Positions 53,150-63,435 of a stretch of 64,000 nucleotides of DNA are shown here, piece by piece. A model generated the notes under the pieces. It made no database searches and was not told the origin of the DNA. It saw only the letters and a list, made by a program, of their open reading frames with translations. This stretch comes from Jeotgalibacillus campisalis. Its GTDB lineage: Bacteria > Bacillota > Bacilli > Bacillales > Jeotgalibacillaceae. The position numbers and the translations under genes were made by a program. Numbering within the stretch: the first letter of the stretch is position 1; every line of letters starts with the position of its first letter. The stretch spans positions 310,001 through 374,000 of the forward strand of contig NZ_JXRR01000014.1 in assembly GCF_000829515.1 (NCBI RefSeq). Direction: 5' to 3'.

Positions 53150-53448
53150 AAAAAGAACCGGTGTACAGCAGAAAACAGGCGGTAGCTATGACATATAATG
53201 CAGAGCTTGCAGGTGCCCCAGTTATAACAGGCAAAGGAAAAGGTATTACGGCGGAAAACATTATTGAAAAAGCTTTAGAGCACAACATACCGATTCAGGA
53301 AGATCCTAACTTAGTTGAACTGCTCGGACAATTAGAATTAAACGAGGCCATTCCCGATGATTTATATCAGGCAGTAGCAGAGGTGTTTGCATTTATATAC
53401 CGGCTTGACCAAAAACAAGCTGAAAATACCGAAAGAGCAGTAGATTGA
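53146..53448 (+). CDS. ylqH: FlhB C-terminal-domain-like protein YlqH
   Basis: 100 residues. Apart from short tails the whole protein matches the cytoplasmic C-terminal part of FlhB/YscU: AVAMTYNAELAGAPVITGKG, ENIIEKALEHNIPI, and IPDDLYQAVAEVFAFIYRL. The NPTH self-cleavage motif that precedes this segment in FlhB is replaced by Ser-Arg-Lys-Gln, and the membrane domain is missing, so it starts roughly where FlhB is cut. Coupled to ylqG by an ATGA overlap. Role not established. Confidence 0.88.
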   Translation: MKKEPVYSRKQAVAMTYNAELAGAPVITGKGKGITAENIIEKALEHNIPIQEDPNLVELLGQLELNEAIPDDLYQAVAEVFAFIYRLDQKQAENTERAVD

Positions 53449-53481
53449 TTGTCGGTTTTTTCACTACTTTGTCATAAATGG

Positions 53482-53510
53482 TAGACACCTGCTCTGTCAT
53501 TTATTACAAT
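53482..53510 (+). promoter_or_regulatory. Probable sigma-A promoter of sucCD
   Basis: TAGACA (53482-53487) and TACAAT (53505-53510) are 17 bases apart, 45 bases before the sucC start. Two TGTCAT direct repeats (53470-53475 and 53495-53500) flank the -35 box and might be regulatory. Confidence 0.7.
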
Positions 53511-53555
53511 GAAAGCGCAGTCTATTTTCAAAAGAGTTTGATAGGAGGATGGAAC

Positions 53556-54716
53556 ATGAATATCCATGAGTATCAAGGCAAAGAACTCCTCAGAAAATAT
53601 GGGGTATCCGTTCCACGCGGATTTGTTGCATTTACACCAAAAGAAGCGGTGGATGCAGCTAAAGAATTAGGCTCTGCTGTTACAGTTGTGAAGGCACAGA
53701 TTCATGCCGGAGGAAGAGGCAAGGCCGGCGGTGTCAAAATTGCTAAAAACTTAGACGATGTGCGTACATATTCTAAAGAGTTGCTCGGCAAAACGCTTGT
53801 TACACATCAAACAGGCCCAGAAGGTAAAGAAGTTAAGCGAATTCTCATTGAAGAAGGCTGTGATATTAAAAGCGAGTATTATATAGGGCTGGTTCTTGAT
53901 CGCGCTACTTCACGCATAACGCTTATGGCTTCTGAAGAAGGCGGAACAGAAATTGAAGAAGTAGCAGAAGCGACTCCTGAGAAGATTTTCCGTGAAACGA
54001 TCGACCCTGTAATCGGGCTGACTGCTTTTCAAGCACGAAGAGTGGCATTTAATATCAATATTCCAACAGAATTAGTTAACAAAACAGTTAAGTTCATGCT
54101 GGGACTTTATAAAATGTTTATTGAAAAAGACTGTTCCATCGCAGAGATCAATCCGCTCGTTACAACTGGTGACGGAAATGTGATGGCGCTTGATGCAAAA
54201 CTCAATTTTGATGCAAACGCTCTCTACCGTCAAAAAGATGTTATGGAATTCCGCGATCTTGATGAAGAGGATCCTAAAGAAATTGAAGCATCAAAATATG
54301 ACTTAAGCTATATTTCGCTTAATGGAGATATCGGCTGCATGGTAAATGGTGCAGGACTTGCAATGGCTACTATGGACATCATTAAGCATTACGGCGGAGA
54401 CCCGGCAAACTTCCTTGATGTTGGGGGCGGTGCGACGGCGGAAAAAGTAACAGAAGCATTTAAAATTATTCTTTCTGATACAGCCGTTAAAGGCATATTC
54501 GTTAATATATTTGGCGGAATCATGAAGTGCGATATCATTGCTGAGGGTGTCGTTGAAGCTGCAAAGCAAGTTGAGCTTAAAGTTCCGCTTGTAGTCCGTT
54601 TAGAAGGTACCAATGTAGAATTAGGCAAAAAGATCCTGAACGAGTCAGGGTTGGATATTGTAGCAGCCGAGACTATGGCTGACGGCGCACAAAAAATCGT
54701 GGAATTAGTAGGCTAA
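53556..54716 (+). CDS. sucC: Succinyl-CoA synthetase beta subunit (ADP-forming)
   Basis: 386 residues (B. subtilis 385). With SucD it makes ATP or GTP and succinate from succinyl-CoA in the citric acid cycle. The ATP-grasp domain begins [30 protein letters not shown] binds nucleotide and the C-terminal domain contains [18 protein letters not shown] 53556 follows AGGAGG (53543-53548). Confidence 0.97.
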   Translation: MNIHEYQGKELLRKYGVSVPRGFVAFTPKEAVDAAKELGSAVTVVKAQIHAGGRGKAGGVKIAKNLDDVRTYSKELLGKTLVTHQTGPEGKEVKRILIEEGCDIKSEYYIGLVLDRATSRITLMASEEGGTEIEEVAEATPEKIFRETIDPVIGLTAFQARRVAFNINIPTELVNKTVKFMLGLYKMFIEKDCSIAEINPLVTTGDGNVMALDAKLNFDANALYRQKDVMEFRDLDEEDPKEIEASKYDLSYISLNGDIGCMVNGAGLAMATMDIIKHYGGDPANFLDVGGGATAEKVTEAFKIILSDTAVKGIFVNIFGGIMKCDIIAEGVVEAAKQVELKVPLVVRLEGTNVELGKKILNESGLDIVAAETMADGAQKIVELVG

Positions 54717-54734
54717 GAAAGGCAGGGAGCATAA

Positions 54735-55637
54735 ATGAGTGTTTTTATTGATAAGAATACAAAAGTATTAGTTCAAGGAATCACGGGTGCAACTGCCCTT
54801 TTCCATACTAAGCAGATGCTTGAGTACGGCACTAAAATTGTTGCCGGTGTAACGCCGGGAAAAGGCGGAACAGAAGCAGAAGGAGTACCGGTATTTAACA
54901 CGGTCGAAGCAGCTGTAAAAGCAACAGGAGCCAACGTTTCTGTTATCTACGTTCCCGCTCCTTTTGCTGCGGATGCGATTTTAGAGGCAGTTGACGCTGA
55001 ACTTGATATGGCCATTTGCATTACTGAGCATATCCCTGTAATTGATATGGTAAAAGTGAAAAGGTATATGGAAGGCAAAAAAACCCGTTTAGTAGGTCCT
55101 AACTGTCCAGGCGTTATAACTCCTGACGAATGTAAAATTGGCATCATGCCAGGTTATATTCACACAAAAGGACATGTTGGAGTGGTCTCGCGTTCCGGCA
55201 CACTGACTTATGAGGCTGTTCACCAGCTTTCACAGGCTGGGATTGGCCAGTCAACAGCAGTAGGGATAGGGGGAGACCCTGTCAACGGCACAAACTTCAT
55301 TGACGCTCTTGAAGCTTTTAACCAAGACGAAGATACTTATGCTGTCATTATGATCGGTGAAATTGGCGGTACGGCAGAAGAAGAAGCGGCTGAATGGGTG
55401 AAAGCTAATATGAAGAAGCCTGTTGTCGGATTTATTGGGGGAGCTACTGCGCCTCCGGGAAAACGCATGGGTCACGCTGGTGCAATTATTTCCGGAGGGA
55501 AAGGCACAGCAGAAGAAAAAATTAAAGTCATGAATGAATGCGGTATTCAAGTAGCAGCTACGCCTTCTGTTATGGGAGAAACATTGATTAATGTATTAAA
55601 AGAACAAAATTTGTTTGATAAATGTAAAACTCATTAA
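54735..55637 (+). CDS. sucD: Succinyl-CoA synthetase alpha subunit
   Basis: 300 residues, the same as B. subtilis. It carries the phosphohistidine intermediate in [10 protein letters not shown] near residue 247. The CoA-binding Rossmann domain opens with [19 protein letters not shown]. It follows sucC after 18 bases and ends ahead of a terminator. Confidence 0.97.
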   Translation: MSVFIDKNTKVLVQGITGATALFHTKQMLEYGTKIVAGVTPGKGGTEAEGVPVFNTVEAAVKATGANVSVIYVPAPFAADAILEAVDAELDMAICITEHIPVIDMVKVKRYMEGKKTRLVGPNCPGVITPDECKIGIMPGYIHTKGHVGVVSRSGTLTYEAVHQLSQAGIGQSTAVGIGGDPVNGTNFIDALEAFNQDEDTYAVIMIGEIGGTAEEEAAEWVKANMKKPVVGFIGGATAPPGKRMGHAGAIISGGKGTAEEKIKVMNECGIQVAATPSVMGETLINVLKEQNLFDKCKTH

Positions 55638-55690
55638 ATCGGCTTAAAAGCCGCATGGTTGAATGACAGATTTTTTTAATGTACGAAATC

Positions 55691-55737
55691 AAATAGCTCC
55701 TGTATCGTATTCAGGGGCTATTTGTGTATTATTATTT
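55691..55737 (+). terminator. Terminator after sucD
   Basis: AAATAGCTCCTG (55691-55702) pairs with CAGGGGCTATTT (55712-55723) with one G-T pair, followed by a T-rich tract. Confidence 0.85.
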
Positions 55738-55777
55738 TTATAGCGGAATAGCACAATAGCATAAAAGAGGAGGAAAT

Positions 55778-56650
55778 ATGCTGAACCGATCAAGAAGCAG
55801 ACTCATTTATCTTCATTACAGTCATATCCTTTCTAACCGCCAGCTTTTAATATGGTTAAAAAATGACCCCGACATCACCATATCAAACAATAATCATCAA
55901 TTTTTTCTCCCCTCCCTAAACCTTTCCCCCAATCAGAAAATGAAACTTCAGCAATATTTATCCGGTCAAATGAATGTTGAGTGCGAGCAAATGAACCAGG
56001 ATAAACAACTCAAAATTATGACGATTTTAGACGATGACTATCCTGATAGATTAAAAGAAATACATGATCCTCCTGCGGTATTGTATTTAAAGGGGGATGC
56101 TGGAAAATTAGCTCATCCTTATACGTTAGGGGTTGTAGGGGCAAGAAAAGCAGACAGTTATACGCTGCTGTGTTTAAAGAAGATTCTGCCGCCGCTGATT
56201 GAAAGGAATTTTTGCATTATTAGCGGAATGGCGTTGGGTGCAGATGGAATGGCTCATACGCTCAGTCTTGAAGGACATTCAATCGGTGTATTAGGTTCCG
56301 GTTTTAATCATATTTATCCTCCTTCCCATCAATACCTCTATACCCAAATGATCACTAAACAGCTGCTGGTCACAGAATATCCTCCCTATCTTAAACCTCA
56401 AAAGCATTTCTTTCCTATGAGAAACAGAATCATTTCAGGAATATCAAAAGGCATATTGGTTACGCAGGCAGCACTTAAAAGCGGCTCGATGATTACTGTC
56501 GATAGAGCACTTGAAGAAGGAAGGGATGTCTTTGCTGTACCCGGACCCATTTTCAGTGAGCTATCTAGTGGTACAAATCATTTAATCAAGCAGGGAGCAT
56601 CCCCGGTCACTGAAGCGGCAGATATCATAAATGAGTGGCAAATACCGTAA
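55778..56650 (+). CDS. dprA: DNA-processing protein DprA (Smf)
   Basis: 290 residues (B. subtilis 297). It loads RecA onto incoming single-stranded DNA in transformation. The Rossmann domain includes TLGVVGARKAD, GVLGSGFNHIYPP, PMRNRIISGIS and VDRALEEGRDVFAVPG. The usual SG-L/M-A-R/K-G-I/V-D motif reads SGMALGAD, so the basic residue is replaced by Leu. AGGAGG precedes the ATG. Whether this strain is naturally transformable cannot be told from here. Confidence 0.92.
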   Translation: MLNRSRSRLIYLHYSHILSNRQLLIWLKNDPDITISNNNHQFFLPSLNLSPNQKMKLQQYLSGQMNVECEQMNQDKQLKIMTILDDDYPDRLKEIHDPPAVLYLKGDAGKLAHPYTLGVVGARKADSYTLLCLKKILPPLIERNFCIISGMALGADGMAHTLSLEGHSIGVLGSGFNHIYPPSHQYLYTQMITKQLLVTEYPPYLKPQKHFFPMRNRIISGISKGILVTQAALKSGSMITVDRALEEGRDVFAVPGPIFSELSSGTNHLIKQGASPVTEAADIINEWQIP

Positions 56651-56831
56651 TTTCTGAATCATTTGTATTAAAATAGTTGCTTTTTAAAAAAATATAGTTT
56701 ACATTGTGCTTCAGACGCTTTCTTTGACATAAGAAGAAAGTGGTATCGGTTTTTAATAAAGAAAACGGTTTCATACACATGAATACAGGCTTTATGCTTG
56801 ATAAAAGAATGAAATTAAAAATTGAATTATA

Positions 56832-56861
56832 TTGACAAAAAATGAGTATAGCACATATAGT
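56832..56861 (+). promoter_or_regulatory. Sigma-A promoter of topA
   Basis: Perfect TTGACA (56832-56837) and TATAGT (56856-56861) with an 18-base spacer, in the 257-base gap after dprA. The -10 ends 46 bases before the topA start. The rest of the gap is AT-rich without a gene. Confidence 0.78.
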
Positions 56862-56907
56862 TACACATAAATAATGATGAAGAGAAAACCTCTGGGGAGG
56901 ATTATGA

Positions 56908-58989
56908 ATGGCTGATTTTTTAGTAATTGTGGAATCACCCGCTAAAGCAAAAACCATAGAGCGGTATTTAGGAAAAAAATATAAAGTAAGGGCATCGATG
57001 GGGCACGTAAGAGACTTGCCAAAAAGTCAGATGGGCGTCGATGTAAAAGATAATTTTGAGCCGAAATATATTACAATACGGGGAAAAGGTCCCGTCTTAA
57101 AAGAATTAAAAACGGCTGCGAAGAAAGCTAAAAAAGTCTATCTCGCAGCCGATCCGGATCGCGAAGGAGAAGCTATTGCCTGGCATCTTGCTCACAGTTT
57201 GGATTTAGATCTTGATTCAGAATGCAGGGTCGTTTTCAATGAAATAACGAAAGATGCAATAAAAGAATCGTTTAAGCATCCAAGGAAAATTGATATGGAC
57301 CGAGTAGATGCCCAGCAGGCTCGACGAATTCTTGATCGTTTAGTTGGATATAACATCAGCCCTATACTTTGGAAAAAGGTTAAAAAAGGACTGAGTGCAG
57401 GAAGAGTTCAATCGGTTGCTGTCCGATTAATCATCGACAGAGAGAACGAAATTAAAAACTTCCAACCTGAAGAATATTGGACTATTGACGCAGCCTTTAC
57501 AAAAGGGAAAGAAACATTTCAAGCTAGTTTTTATGGATTAAATGGAAAGAAAAAAAAGCTTGAAACAGAAGAAGATGTAAATCAGGTGCTCAGTCAACTG
57601 AATGAAAATGAATTTTCAATAACAAATGTTACAAAAAAAGAGCGTAAACGAAATCCTTCACCTTCTTTTATTACGTCTTCACTGCAACAGGAAGCTGCAA
57701 GAAAGTTAAACTATCGAGCAAGAAAAACAATGATGCTTGCTCAACAGCTTTATGAAGGAATTGAATTAGGTAAAAAAGAAGGAACTGTCGGTTTGATTAC
57801 GTACATGCGAACAGATTCAGTGCGGATTTCAGATGTAGCTAAACAGGAAGCAATTGACGTGATTCAATCTGAATATGGAGAAAAATTTGTTCAGCAAACG
57901 CCTCCTAAAGAAAAGGCTAAATCCGGAAAAACACAGGATGCCCATGAGGCCATTCGCCCAACAAGCGCCATGAGAACACCAGCTTCAGTTAAACCTTTCC
58001 TGAGCAGGGATCAGCACCGGTTGTATCGTCTTATATGGGAGAGGTTTATCGCAAGCCAAATGGCTCCTGCTGTTATGGATACCATGAGTGTGGACTTAAT
58101 GAACGGAGAAGTTCAGTTCCGCGCAACCGGTTCTAAAGTAAAATTCCCGGGATTCATGAAGGTTTATATCGAAGGAAATGATGATCAAAGTGATGAAAAA
58201 GAAAATTTTCTTCCGGATTTAAAAGAAGGAGAAAATGCAAAATCTGAGAACATTGATCCAAAGCAGCATTTTACTCAGCCGCCCCCGCGATACACTGAAG
58301 CAAGACTTGTTAAAATGCTTGAAGAGCTTGGTATAGGAAGGCCGTCAACGTATGCCCCTACGCTGGATACCATTCAAAAACGCGGATATGTTTCACTGGA
58401 CAATAAACGGTTCATTCCAACTGAACTTGGAGAAATCGTTCTTGAATTAATTGTTGAATTCTTTCCAGAGATCATTGATGTTGAATTTACAGCGAAAATG
58501 GAGAAAGACTTAGACAGCGTAGAAGACGGCCAGATCCGTTGGGTTAGAATTATAGACGAATTTTATAAAGATTTTGAAGTCCATCTTGATAAAGCTGAAA
58601 AAGAGATGGAGAAAATTGAAATCAAAGATGAATATGCCGGAGAAGATTGCGAAGAATGCCAAAATCCAATGGTCATCAAAATGGGCCGCTATGGAAAGTT
58701 TATGGCCTGCAGCAATTTCCCTGATTGCCGCAACACAAAACCGATTGTAAAAGAAATCGGTGTAAAATGCCCTGTATGTAAGGAAGGGAATGTTATTGAG
58801 CGGAAGAGTAAGAAGAAAAGAATATTTTATGGATGTGACCGTTATCCTTCCTGTGAATTTTTATCGTGGGATAAACCAATCGACCGTTCGTGTCCTAAGT
58901 GCAATGAAATGCTGATCGAGAAAAAACTTAAAAAGGGCAATCAAATACAGTGCTCAACGTGTGATTACAAAGAAGAACACCAGCAATGA
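56908..58989 (+). CDS. topA: DNA topoisomerase I
   Basis: 693 residues (B. subtilis 691). Type IA enzyme that relaxes negative supercoils. The TOPRIM domain starts [18 protein letters not shown], with [12 protein letters not shown] near residue 88; the catalytic Tyr lies in [11 protein letters not shown] near 296. Three zinc-ribbon-like units occur from about residue 580 to the end (CEECQNP...C, CPVCKEG...C, CPKCNEM...CSTC). ATG 56908 has GGGGAGG (56894-56900) upstream; the ATG at 56904 is out of frame. Confidence 0.97.
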   Translation: MADFLVIVESPAKAKTIERYLGKKYKVRASMGHVRDLPKSQMGVDVKDNFEPKYITIRGKGPVLKELKTAAKKAKKVYLAADPDREGEAIAWHLAHSLDLDLDSECRVVFNEITKDAIKESFKHPRKIDMDRVDAQQARRILDRLVGYNISPILWKKVKKGLSAGRVQSVAVRLIIDRENEIKNFQPEEYWTIDAAFTKGKETFQASFYGLNGKKKKLETEEDVNQVLSQLNENEFSITNVTKKERKRNPSPSFITSSLQQEAARKLNYRARKTMMLAQQLYEGIELGKKEGTVGLITYMRTDSVRISDVAKQEAIDVIQSEYGEKFVQQTPPKEKAKSGKTQDAHEAIRPTSAMRTPASVKPFLSRDQHRLYRLIWERFIASQMAPAVMDTMSVDLMNGEVQFRATGSKVKFPGFMKVYIEGNDDQSDEKENFLPDLKEGENAKSENIDPKQHFTQPPPRYTEARLVKMLEELGIGRPSTYAPTLDTIQKRGYVSLDNKRFIPTELGEIVLELIVEFFPEIIDVEFTAKMEKDLDSVEDGQIRWVRIIDEFYKDFEVHLDKAEKEMEKIEIKDEYAGEDCEECQNPMVIKMGRYGKFMACSNFPDCRNTKPIVKEIGVKCPVCKEGNVIERKSKKKRIFYGCDRYPSCEFLSWDKPIDRSCPKCNEMLIEKKLKKGNQIQCSTCDYKEEHQQ

Positions 58990-58990
58990 T

Positions 58991-59036
58991 TAAAAGGGTC
59001 TTGACGGTTAAAACTGTCAGGCTCTTGTTTCTTTCT
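58991..59036 (+). terminator. Probable terminator between topA and trmFO
   Basis: AAGGGTCTTGAC pairs with GTCAGGCTCTT with a one-base bulge around a GTTAAAACT-type loop, then GTTTCTTTC follows. Confidence 0.55.
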
Positions 59037-59083
59037 TCTGGTAAAATAGCTATAGTAGAAAAATGTGCAAGGAGGATAATTAA

Positions 59084-60394
59084 ATGACAGCATCAACAGC
59101 AGTTAATGTAGTAGGAGCAGGCCTAGCTGGAAGTGAAGCAGCCTGGCAGATCGCACAGCGAGGCATTCAAGTCAATTTATATGAAATGAGGCCTGTCAGA
59201 CAAACTGCGGCCCACCATACAGATAAATTCGCTGAACTAGTGTGCAGCAATTCTCTTAGAGCAAATAATCTTACTAACGCAGTAGGCGTATTAAAAGAGG
59301 AAATGAGAACTTTTGATTCGGTCATAATCGGTTCAGCAGATGCATGCTCCGTTCCAGCAGGTGGAGCACTGGCAGTAGACCGCCATGAGTTTGCCAGTCA
59401 TGTTACGTCAAAAGTTAAAGAGCACCCGAATGTGAAAGTCTTTTCAGAAGAAATAACCAAAATTCCAGAAGGAATCACTATTATTGCTACTGGACCACTT
59501 ACAACAGAAGGCCTTGCTTCTCAGCTAAAGGCGCTTACTGGAGAAGAATATCTGTATTTTTATGACGCAGCTGCGCCTATACTTGAAAAAGACAGCATTG
59601 ATATGGAGAAAGTGTACTTAAAATCAAGATATGATAAGGGAGAGGCAGCTTATTTAAACTGCCCCATGACCGAAGAAGAATTTAATACCTTTTATGATGC
59701 ACTTATAGCAGCAGAGGTTGTTCCTCTTAAAGAGTTTGAAAAAGAGATTTATTTTGAAGGCTGCATGCCCGTTGAAGTGATGGCTGAAAGAGGACGGAAA
59801 ACATTATTATTCGGACCAATGAAGCCAGTTGGTTTAGAAGATCCAAAAACCGGCAAAAGACCTTACGCTGTTGTTCAATTAAGACAGGATGATGCAGCGG
59901 GCACGTTGTACAATATTGTTGGTTTTCAGACACATCTGAAATGGGGTCCTCAAAAAGATGTTATTCGTTTAATCCCGGGTCTTGAAAATGCAGAAATTGT
60001 CAGATACGGGGTGATGCACCGCAATACATTTATCAATTCTCCAAGAGTTCTTGAGTCGACGTATCAGTTTAAAGAAAGAAAAGATCTCTTTTTTGCAGGC
60101 CAGATGACAGGTGTTGAAGGTTACGTTGAATCAGCTGCGAGCGGCTTAATAGCAGGGATCAACGCGGCAAAACTTGCCAAGGGAGAAGAACCTGTTTTAT
60201 TCCCTGCTCAAACTGCAATGGGAAGCATGGCTCGCTATATCACACAAGCCAATACGAAAAACTTTCAGCCTATGAACGCCAATTTCGGACTGTTTCCTGA
60301 TTTGGAAGAAAAGGTAAAAGGGAAGAAAGAGCGTGCTGAAAAGCAAGCAGAACGAGCGCTGGAAACAATTCAGAACTTTGTGAAAAAAGTGTAA
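59084..60394 (+). CDS. trmFO: tRNA (uracil-54 C5) methyltransferase, folate- and FAD-dependent
   Basis: 436 residues (B. subtilis Gid/TrmFO 435). It makes ribothymidine at T-loop position 54 with methylenetetrahydrofolate as carbon donor. The FAD-binding [19 protein letters not shown] is at the N-terminus; a conserved Cys occurs in [31 protein letters not shown] is the C-terminal FAD site. AAGGAGG precedes the ATG. It precedes the xerC–hslVU–codY genes as in B. subtilis. Confidence 0.96.
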   Translation: MTASTAVNVVGAGLAGSEAAWQIAQRGIQVNLYEMRPVRQTAAHHTDKFAELVCSNSLRANNLTNAVGVLKEEMRTFDSVIIGSADACSVPAGGALAVDRHEFASHVTSKVKEHPNVKVFSEEITKIPEGITIIATGPLTTEGLASQLKALTGEEYLYFYDAAAPILEKDSIDMEKVYLKSRYDKGEAAYLNCPMTEEEFNTFYDALIAAEVVPLKEFEKEIYFEGCMPVEVMAERGRKTLLFGPMKPVGLEDPKTGKRPYAVVQLRQDDAAGTLYNIVGFQTHLKWGPQKDVIRLIPGLENAEIVRYGVMHRNTFINSPRVLESTYQFKERKDLFFAGQMTGVEGYVESAASGLIAGINAAKLAKGEEPVLFPAQTAMGSMARYITQANTKNFQPMNANFGLFPDLEEKVKGKKERAEKQAERALETIQNFVKKV

Positions 60395-60455
60395 AATTTA
60401 TTGCCACTGTCTTAAATTCGTGTTAGAATTTAGAGGCTTTTGCGAGGTGATCAAA

Positions 60456-61355
60456 TTGAATAACATGTTTCATGAAGCCAAACAGCAATTTGTTCAATAT
60501 TTACAAACCGAAAAAAATTATTCTTCCCTAACAATTGAACATTATATTCATGACATAGACAAATTCTTTCTTTTTCTCTTAAAAGAAGGTGTCGATGCAT
60601 TAGAAGAAGTAGACGAAATTCATGCAAAGCTTTTTCTAATGCAGCTTCACCAGGATAAATACTCCAGGGCTTCTGTATCGAGGAAAATTTCCAGCCTTCG
60701 AAGTTTTTTTTCCTATCTGCAGCGTGAAGAAAAGCAGAGAACAAATCCGATGTCTTATGTATTGCACCCTAAAAAAGAGGGCAGGCTGCCTCATTTTTTT
60801 TATGAGAATGAAATGGAGCAGCTTTTTTTAGTTTGTGATGGGGAGAAGCCGCTTGATTTAAGAAATAAAGCGATCCTTGAGCTATTATATGCAACCGGAA
60901 TACGGGTAAGCGAGTGTACTTCAATTCACCTGCAGGATCTGGATTTAACAATGGGCACTCTTTTGGTTAAGGGTAAAGGCAGAAAAGAGCGCTATGTTCC
61001 TTTCGGCGACTTTGCAAGAAATGCAATTAAACACTATGTGGAAGAGGGGCGGCCTGAATTAGTGAAAAGAGACGGCATGACTAGTCTATTCATTAATCAT
61101 CGGGGTGAACCTCTAACAGCTAGAGGCATCCGCTATATGCTGACTAACTTAATGAATAAAACCACTCTGACGGCTTCTATTCATCCGCATATGCTGAGAC
61201 ATACTTTTGCGACTCATTTATTGAACAACGGAGCTGATCTCAGAACGGTGCAGGAGCTTTTAGGTCATTCTCATCTTTCTTCTACTCAGCTTTATACTCA
61301 TGTAACAAAAGAGCATTTAAGAAAAACGTACAATTCATTTCATCCACGGGCTTGA
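60456..61355 (+). CDS. xerC: Tyrosine recombinase XerC (CodV)
   Basis: 299 residues. It resolves chromosome dimers with its XerD partner at dif. All catalytic residues are visible: Arg150 (GIRVSE), a Lys in VKGKGRKERYVP, His245 and Arg248 (HMLRH), His271 (LGHSH) and the Tyr280 nucleophile (LYTH). The SAM-like N-terminal domain covers about 1-90. TTG 60456 suits GAGGTG (60444-60449); the later ATG at 60465 would be 15 bases away. In B. subtilis it is named codV, first gene of the codY operon. Confidence 0.95.
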   Translation: MNNMFHEAKQQFVQYLQTEKNYSSLTIEHYIHDIDKFFLFLLKEGVDALEEVDEIHAKLFLMQLHQDKYSRASVSRKISSLRSFFSYLQREEKQRTNPMSYVLHPKKEGRLPHFFYENEMEQLFLVCDGEKPLDLRNKAILELLYATGIRVSECTSIHLQDLDLTMGTLLVKGKGRKERYVPFGDFARNAIKHYVEEGRPELVKRDGMTSLFINHRGEPLTARGIRYMLTNLMNKTTLTASIHPHMLRHTFATHLLNNGADLRTVQELLGHSHLSSTQLYTHVTKEHLRKTYNSFHPRA

Positions 61356-61389
61356 TTACATATAAGCTATTGATAAGGAGGCCGACGAT

Positions 61390-61932
61390 ATGGACCAATT
61401 TCATGCGACAACGATCTTTGCCGTTCAGCATAAGGGACAGTCTGCAATGGCAGGTGATGGTCAGGTAACGTTTGGGAATGCAGTAGTAATGAAGCATACA
61501 GCGAGAAAAGTAAGGAAGTTATTTAATGGTCAGGTTATTGCCGGTTTTGCTGGTTCTGTAGCTGATGCTTTCACCTTATTTGAGATGTTTGAGGGGAAGC
61601 TGCAAGAGTATAATGGCAATTTGCAAAGAGCTGCAGTTGAAGTTGCCAAGCAATGGAGAAGCGATAAAGTGTTAAGAAGGCTTGAAGCGATGCTGATTGT
61701 TATGGATCAGCAAGGTCTTTTATTAGTGTCTGGTACCGGCGAAGTGATTGAACCTGATGATGGAGTACTTGCCATTGGTTCAGGTGGAAATTATGCACTT
61801 TCAGCAGGGCGAGCGCTAAAAACACATGCCGGCGACCATATGACTGCAAAAGAGATAGCCGATGCCGCACTTCACGTGGCAGCAGATATTTGCGTATACA
61901 CGAATACAAATATTGTAGTTGAAGAATTGTAA
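61390..61932 (+). CDS. hslV: ATP-dependent protease peptidase subunit HslV (ClpQ/CodW)
   Basis: 180 residues. Proteasome-like peptidase core of the HslVU protease. The family motif [11 protein letters not shown]...[11 protein letters not shown] is clear. The protein begins MDQFHATT: the threonine pair that is the nucleophile in enteric HslV is at residues 7-8, and the N-terminal Ser reported for B. subtilis CodW is absent. AAGGAGG (61375-61381) fixes this start. Ten-odd bases before hslU. Confidence 0.95.
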   Translation: MDQFHATTIFAVQHKGQSAMAGDGQVTFGNAVVMKHTARKVRKLFNGQVIAGFAGSVADAFTLFEMFEGKLQEYNGNLQRAAVEVAKQWRSDKVLRRLEAMLIVMDQQGLLLVSGTGEVIEPDDGVLAIGSGGNYALSAGRALKTHAGDHMTAKEIADAALHVAADICVYTNTNIVVEEL

Positions 61933-61944
61933 AGGAGCGATATG

Positions 61945-63360
61945 ATGACAAATAAAACTGAATTGACTCCAAAACAAATAGTGGAAAGACTTGACCAATA
62001 TATTGTAGGGCAAAGAGATGCAAAGCGTGCTGTAGCTGTAGCATTGAGAAACCGATATCGCAGAAATTTGCTCGATGAAACACTGCGCGAAGAAATCATT
62101 CCTAAAAACATCCTGATGATGGGTCCGACGGGAGTTGGGAAAACGGAAATCGCGCGTCGGATTGCCAAGCTTGTCGGTGCACCATTTATTAAAATTGAAG
62201 CCACTAAGTTTACAGAAGTAGGCTATGTAGGACGTGATGTGGAGTCAATGGTTCGAGATCTCATGGAAACGTCCGTTCGAATTGTGAAGGAAGAAAAAAT
62301 CGTTTCTGTTCAGGGGAAAGCTGAAGAGCAGGCTAATCAACGTTTAGTGAAATTGCTGGTTCCGTCTGCTAAAAAGTCACAATCCTTTAAAAACCCATTT
62401 GAAATGATGTTTGGGGGAAATGGTGAGGCTTCGACCGACACAGCTGATGAACAAAAAGAAGAAGAAGCAACCATTAAAGATCGCCGAAAAGACATTGCAC
62501 GTCAATTAAAAGCGGGCGAGCTTGAAGAGCAGACGGTCACAATTGAAGTGGACGAACAGCAGATGTCATCAATGTTTGATATGCTTCAAGGGTCCGGAAT
62601 GGAACAAATGGGCATGAATATGCAGGATGCGTTAAGCAATATGATGCCGAAGAAAAAGAAAAAAAGAAAATTAAAAGTAAAAGAAGCCAGAAAAGTACTC
62701 ACACATGATGAAGCGGCTAAATTAATTGACATGGACGAAGTGACTCAGGATGCATTGCACCGTGCTGAGCAGATGGGGATTATCTTTGTTGATGAAATTG
62801 ATAAAATTGCTTCTAAATCTTCCGGTACAAGCTCATCAGATGTATCGAGAGAAGGTGTGCAAAGAGATATTCTGCCGATAGTTGAAGGATCTACAGTCAC
62901 TACGAAATATGGACCTGTGAAAACAGATCACGTATTATTTATTGCTGCCGGTGCCTTTCATACTGCGAAACCTTCAGATCTTATCCCTGAACTTCAAGGA
63001 CGGTTCCCTATTCGTGTTGAATTGCAAAAGCTGACAGTTGATGATTTTGTGCGTATTCTAGTAGAACCTGATCATGCACTTATTAAACAATATGTTGCGC
63101 TGCTTGCTACAGAAGGTATTGAAGTTGAATTTACACACGAAGCAACGGTAAGACTGGCCGAGATTGCCTATCAGGTTAACCAGGATACAGATAATATTGG
63201 CGCAAGAAGACTTCATACCATTATGGAGAAGCTTCTTGAAGATCTCTCTTTTGAAGCTTCCGATATATCAATCGGGACTGTTCGAATTACACCAGGTTAT
63301 GTTGATGATAAGCTTGAAACGATTGCAAAGGATAAAGACCTTAGTCAATTTATCTTATAG
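61945..63360 (+). CDS. hslU: ATP-dependent protease ATPase subunit HslU (ClpY/CodX)
   Basis: 471 residues (B. subtilis 467). AAA+ unfoldase that feeds HslV. Walker [10 protein letters not shown] is near residue 59 and Walker [12 protein letters not shown] near 280, with the family I-domain between them (about 110-250), which includes a lysine/methionine-rich patch; pore motif GYVGRD near 92. Two adjacent ATGs (61942, 61945) are possible; the second is better spaced from AAGGAG (61932-61937). The C-terminal tail that docks into HslV ends DLSQFIL. Confidence 0.95.
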   Translation: MTNKTELTPKQIVERLDQYIVGQRDAKRAVAVALRNRYRRNLLDETLREEIIPKNILMMGPTGVGKTEIARRIAKLVGAPFIKIEATKFTEVGYVGRDVESMVRDLMETSVRIVKEEKIVSVQGKAEEQANQRLVKLLVPSAKKSQSFKNPFEMMFGGNGEASTDTADEQKEEEATIKDRRKDIARQLKAGELEEQTVTIEVDEQQMSSMFDMLQGSGMEQMGMNMQDALSNMMPKKKKKRKLKVKEARKVLTHDEAAKLIDMDEVTQDALHRAEQMGIIFVDEIDKIASKSSGTSSSDVSREGVQRDILPIVEGSTVTTKYGPVKTDHVLFIAAGAFHTAKPSDLIPELQGRFPIRVELQKLTVDDFVRILVEPDHALIKQYVALLATEGIEVEFTHEATVRLAEIAYQVNQDTDNIGARRLHTIMEKLLEDLSFEASDISIGTVRITPGYVDDKLETIAKDKDLSQFIL

Positions 63361-63435
63361 GGTTTGAATTGCCCTTAATAGGGAAAGATGAGAATAATTA
63401 TTTGATTTATAAGAATACAGGAGGATTTAATACAA

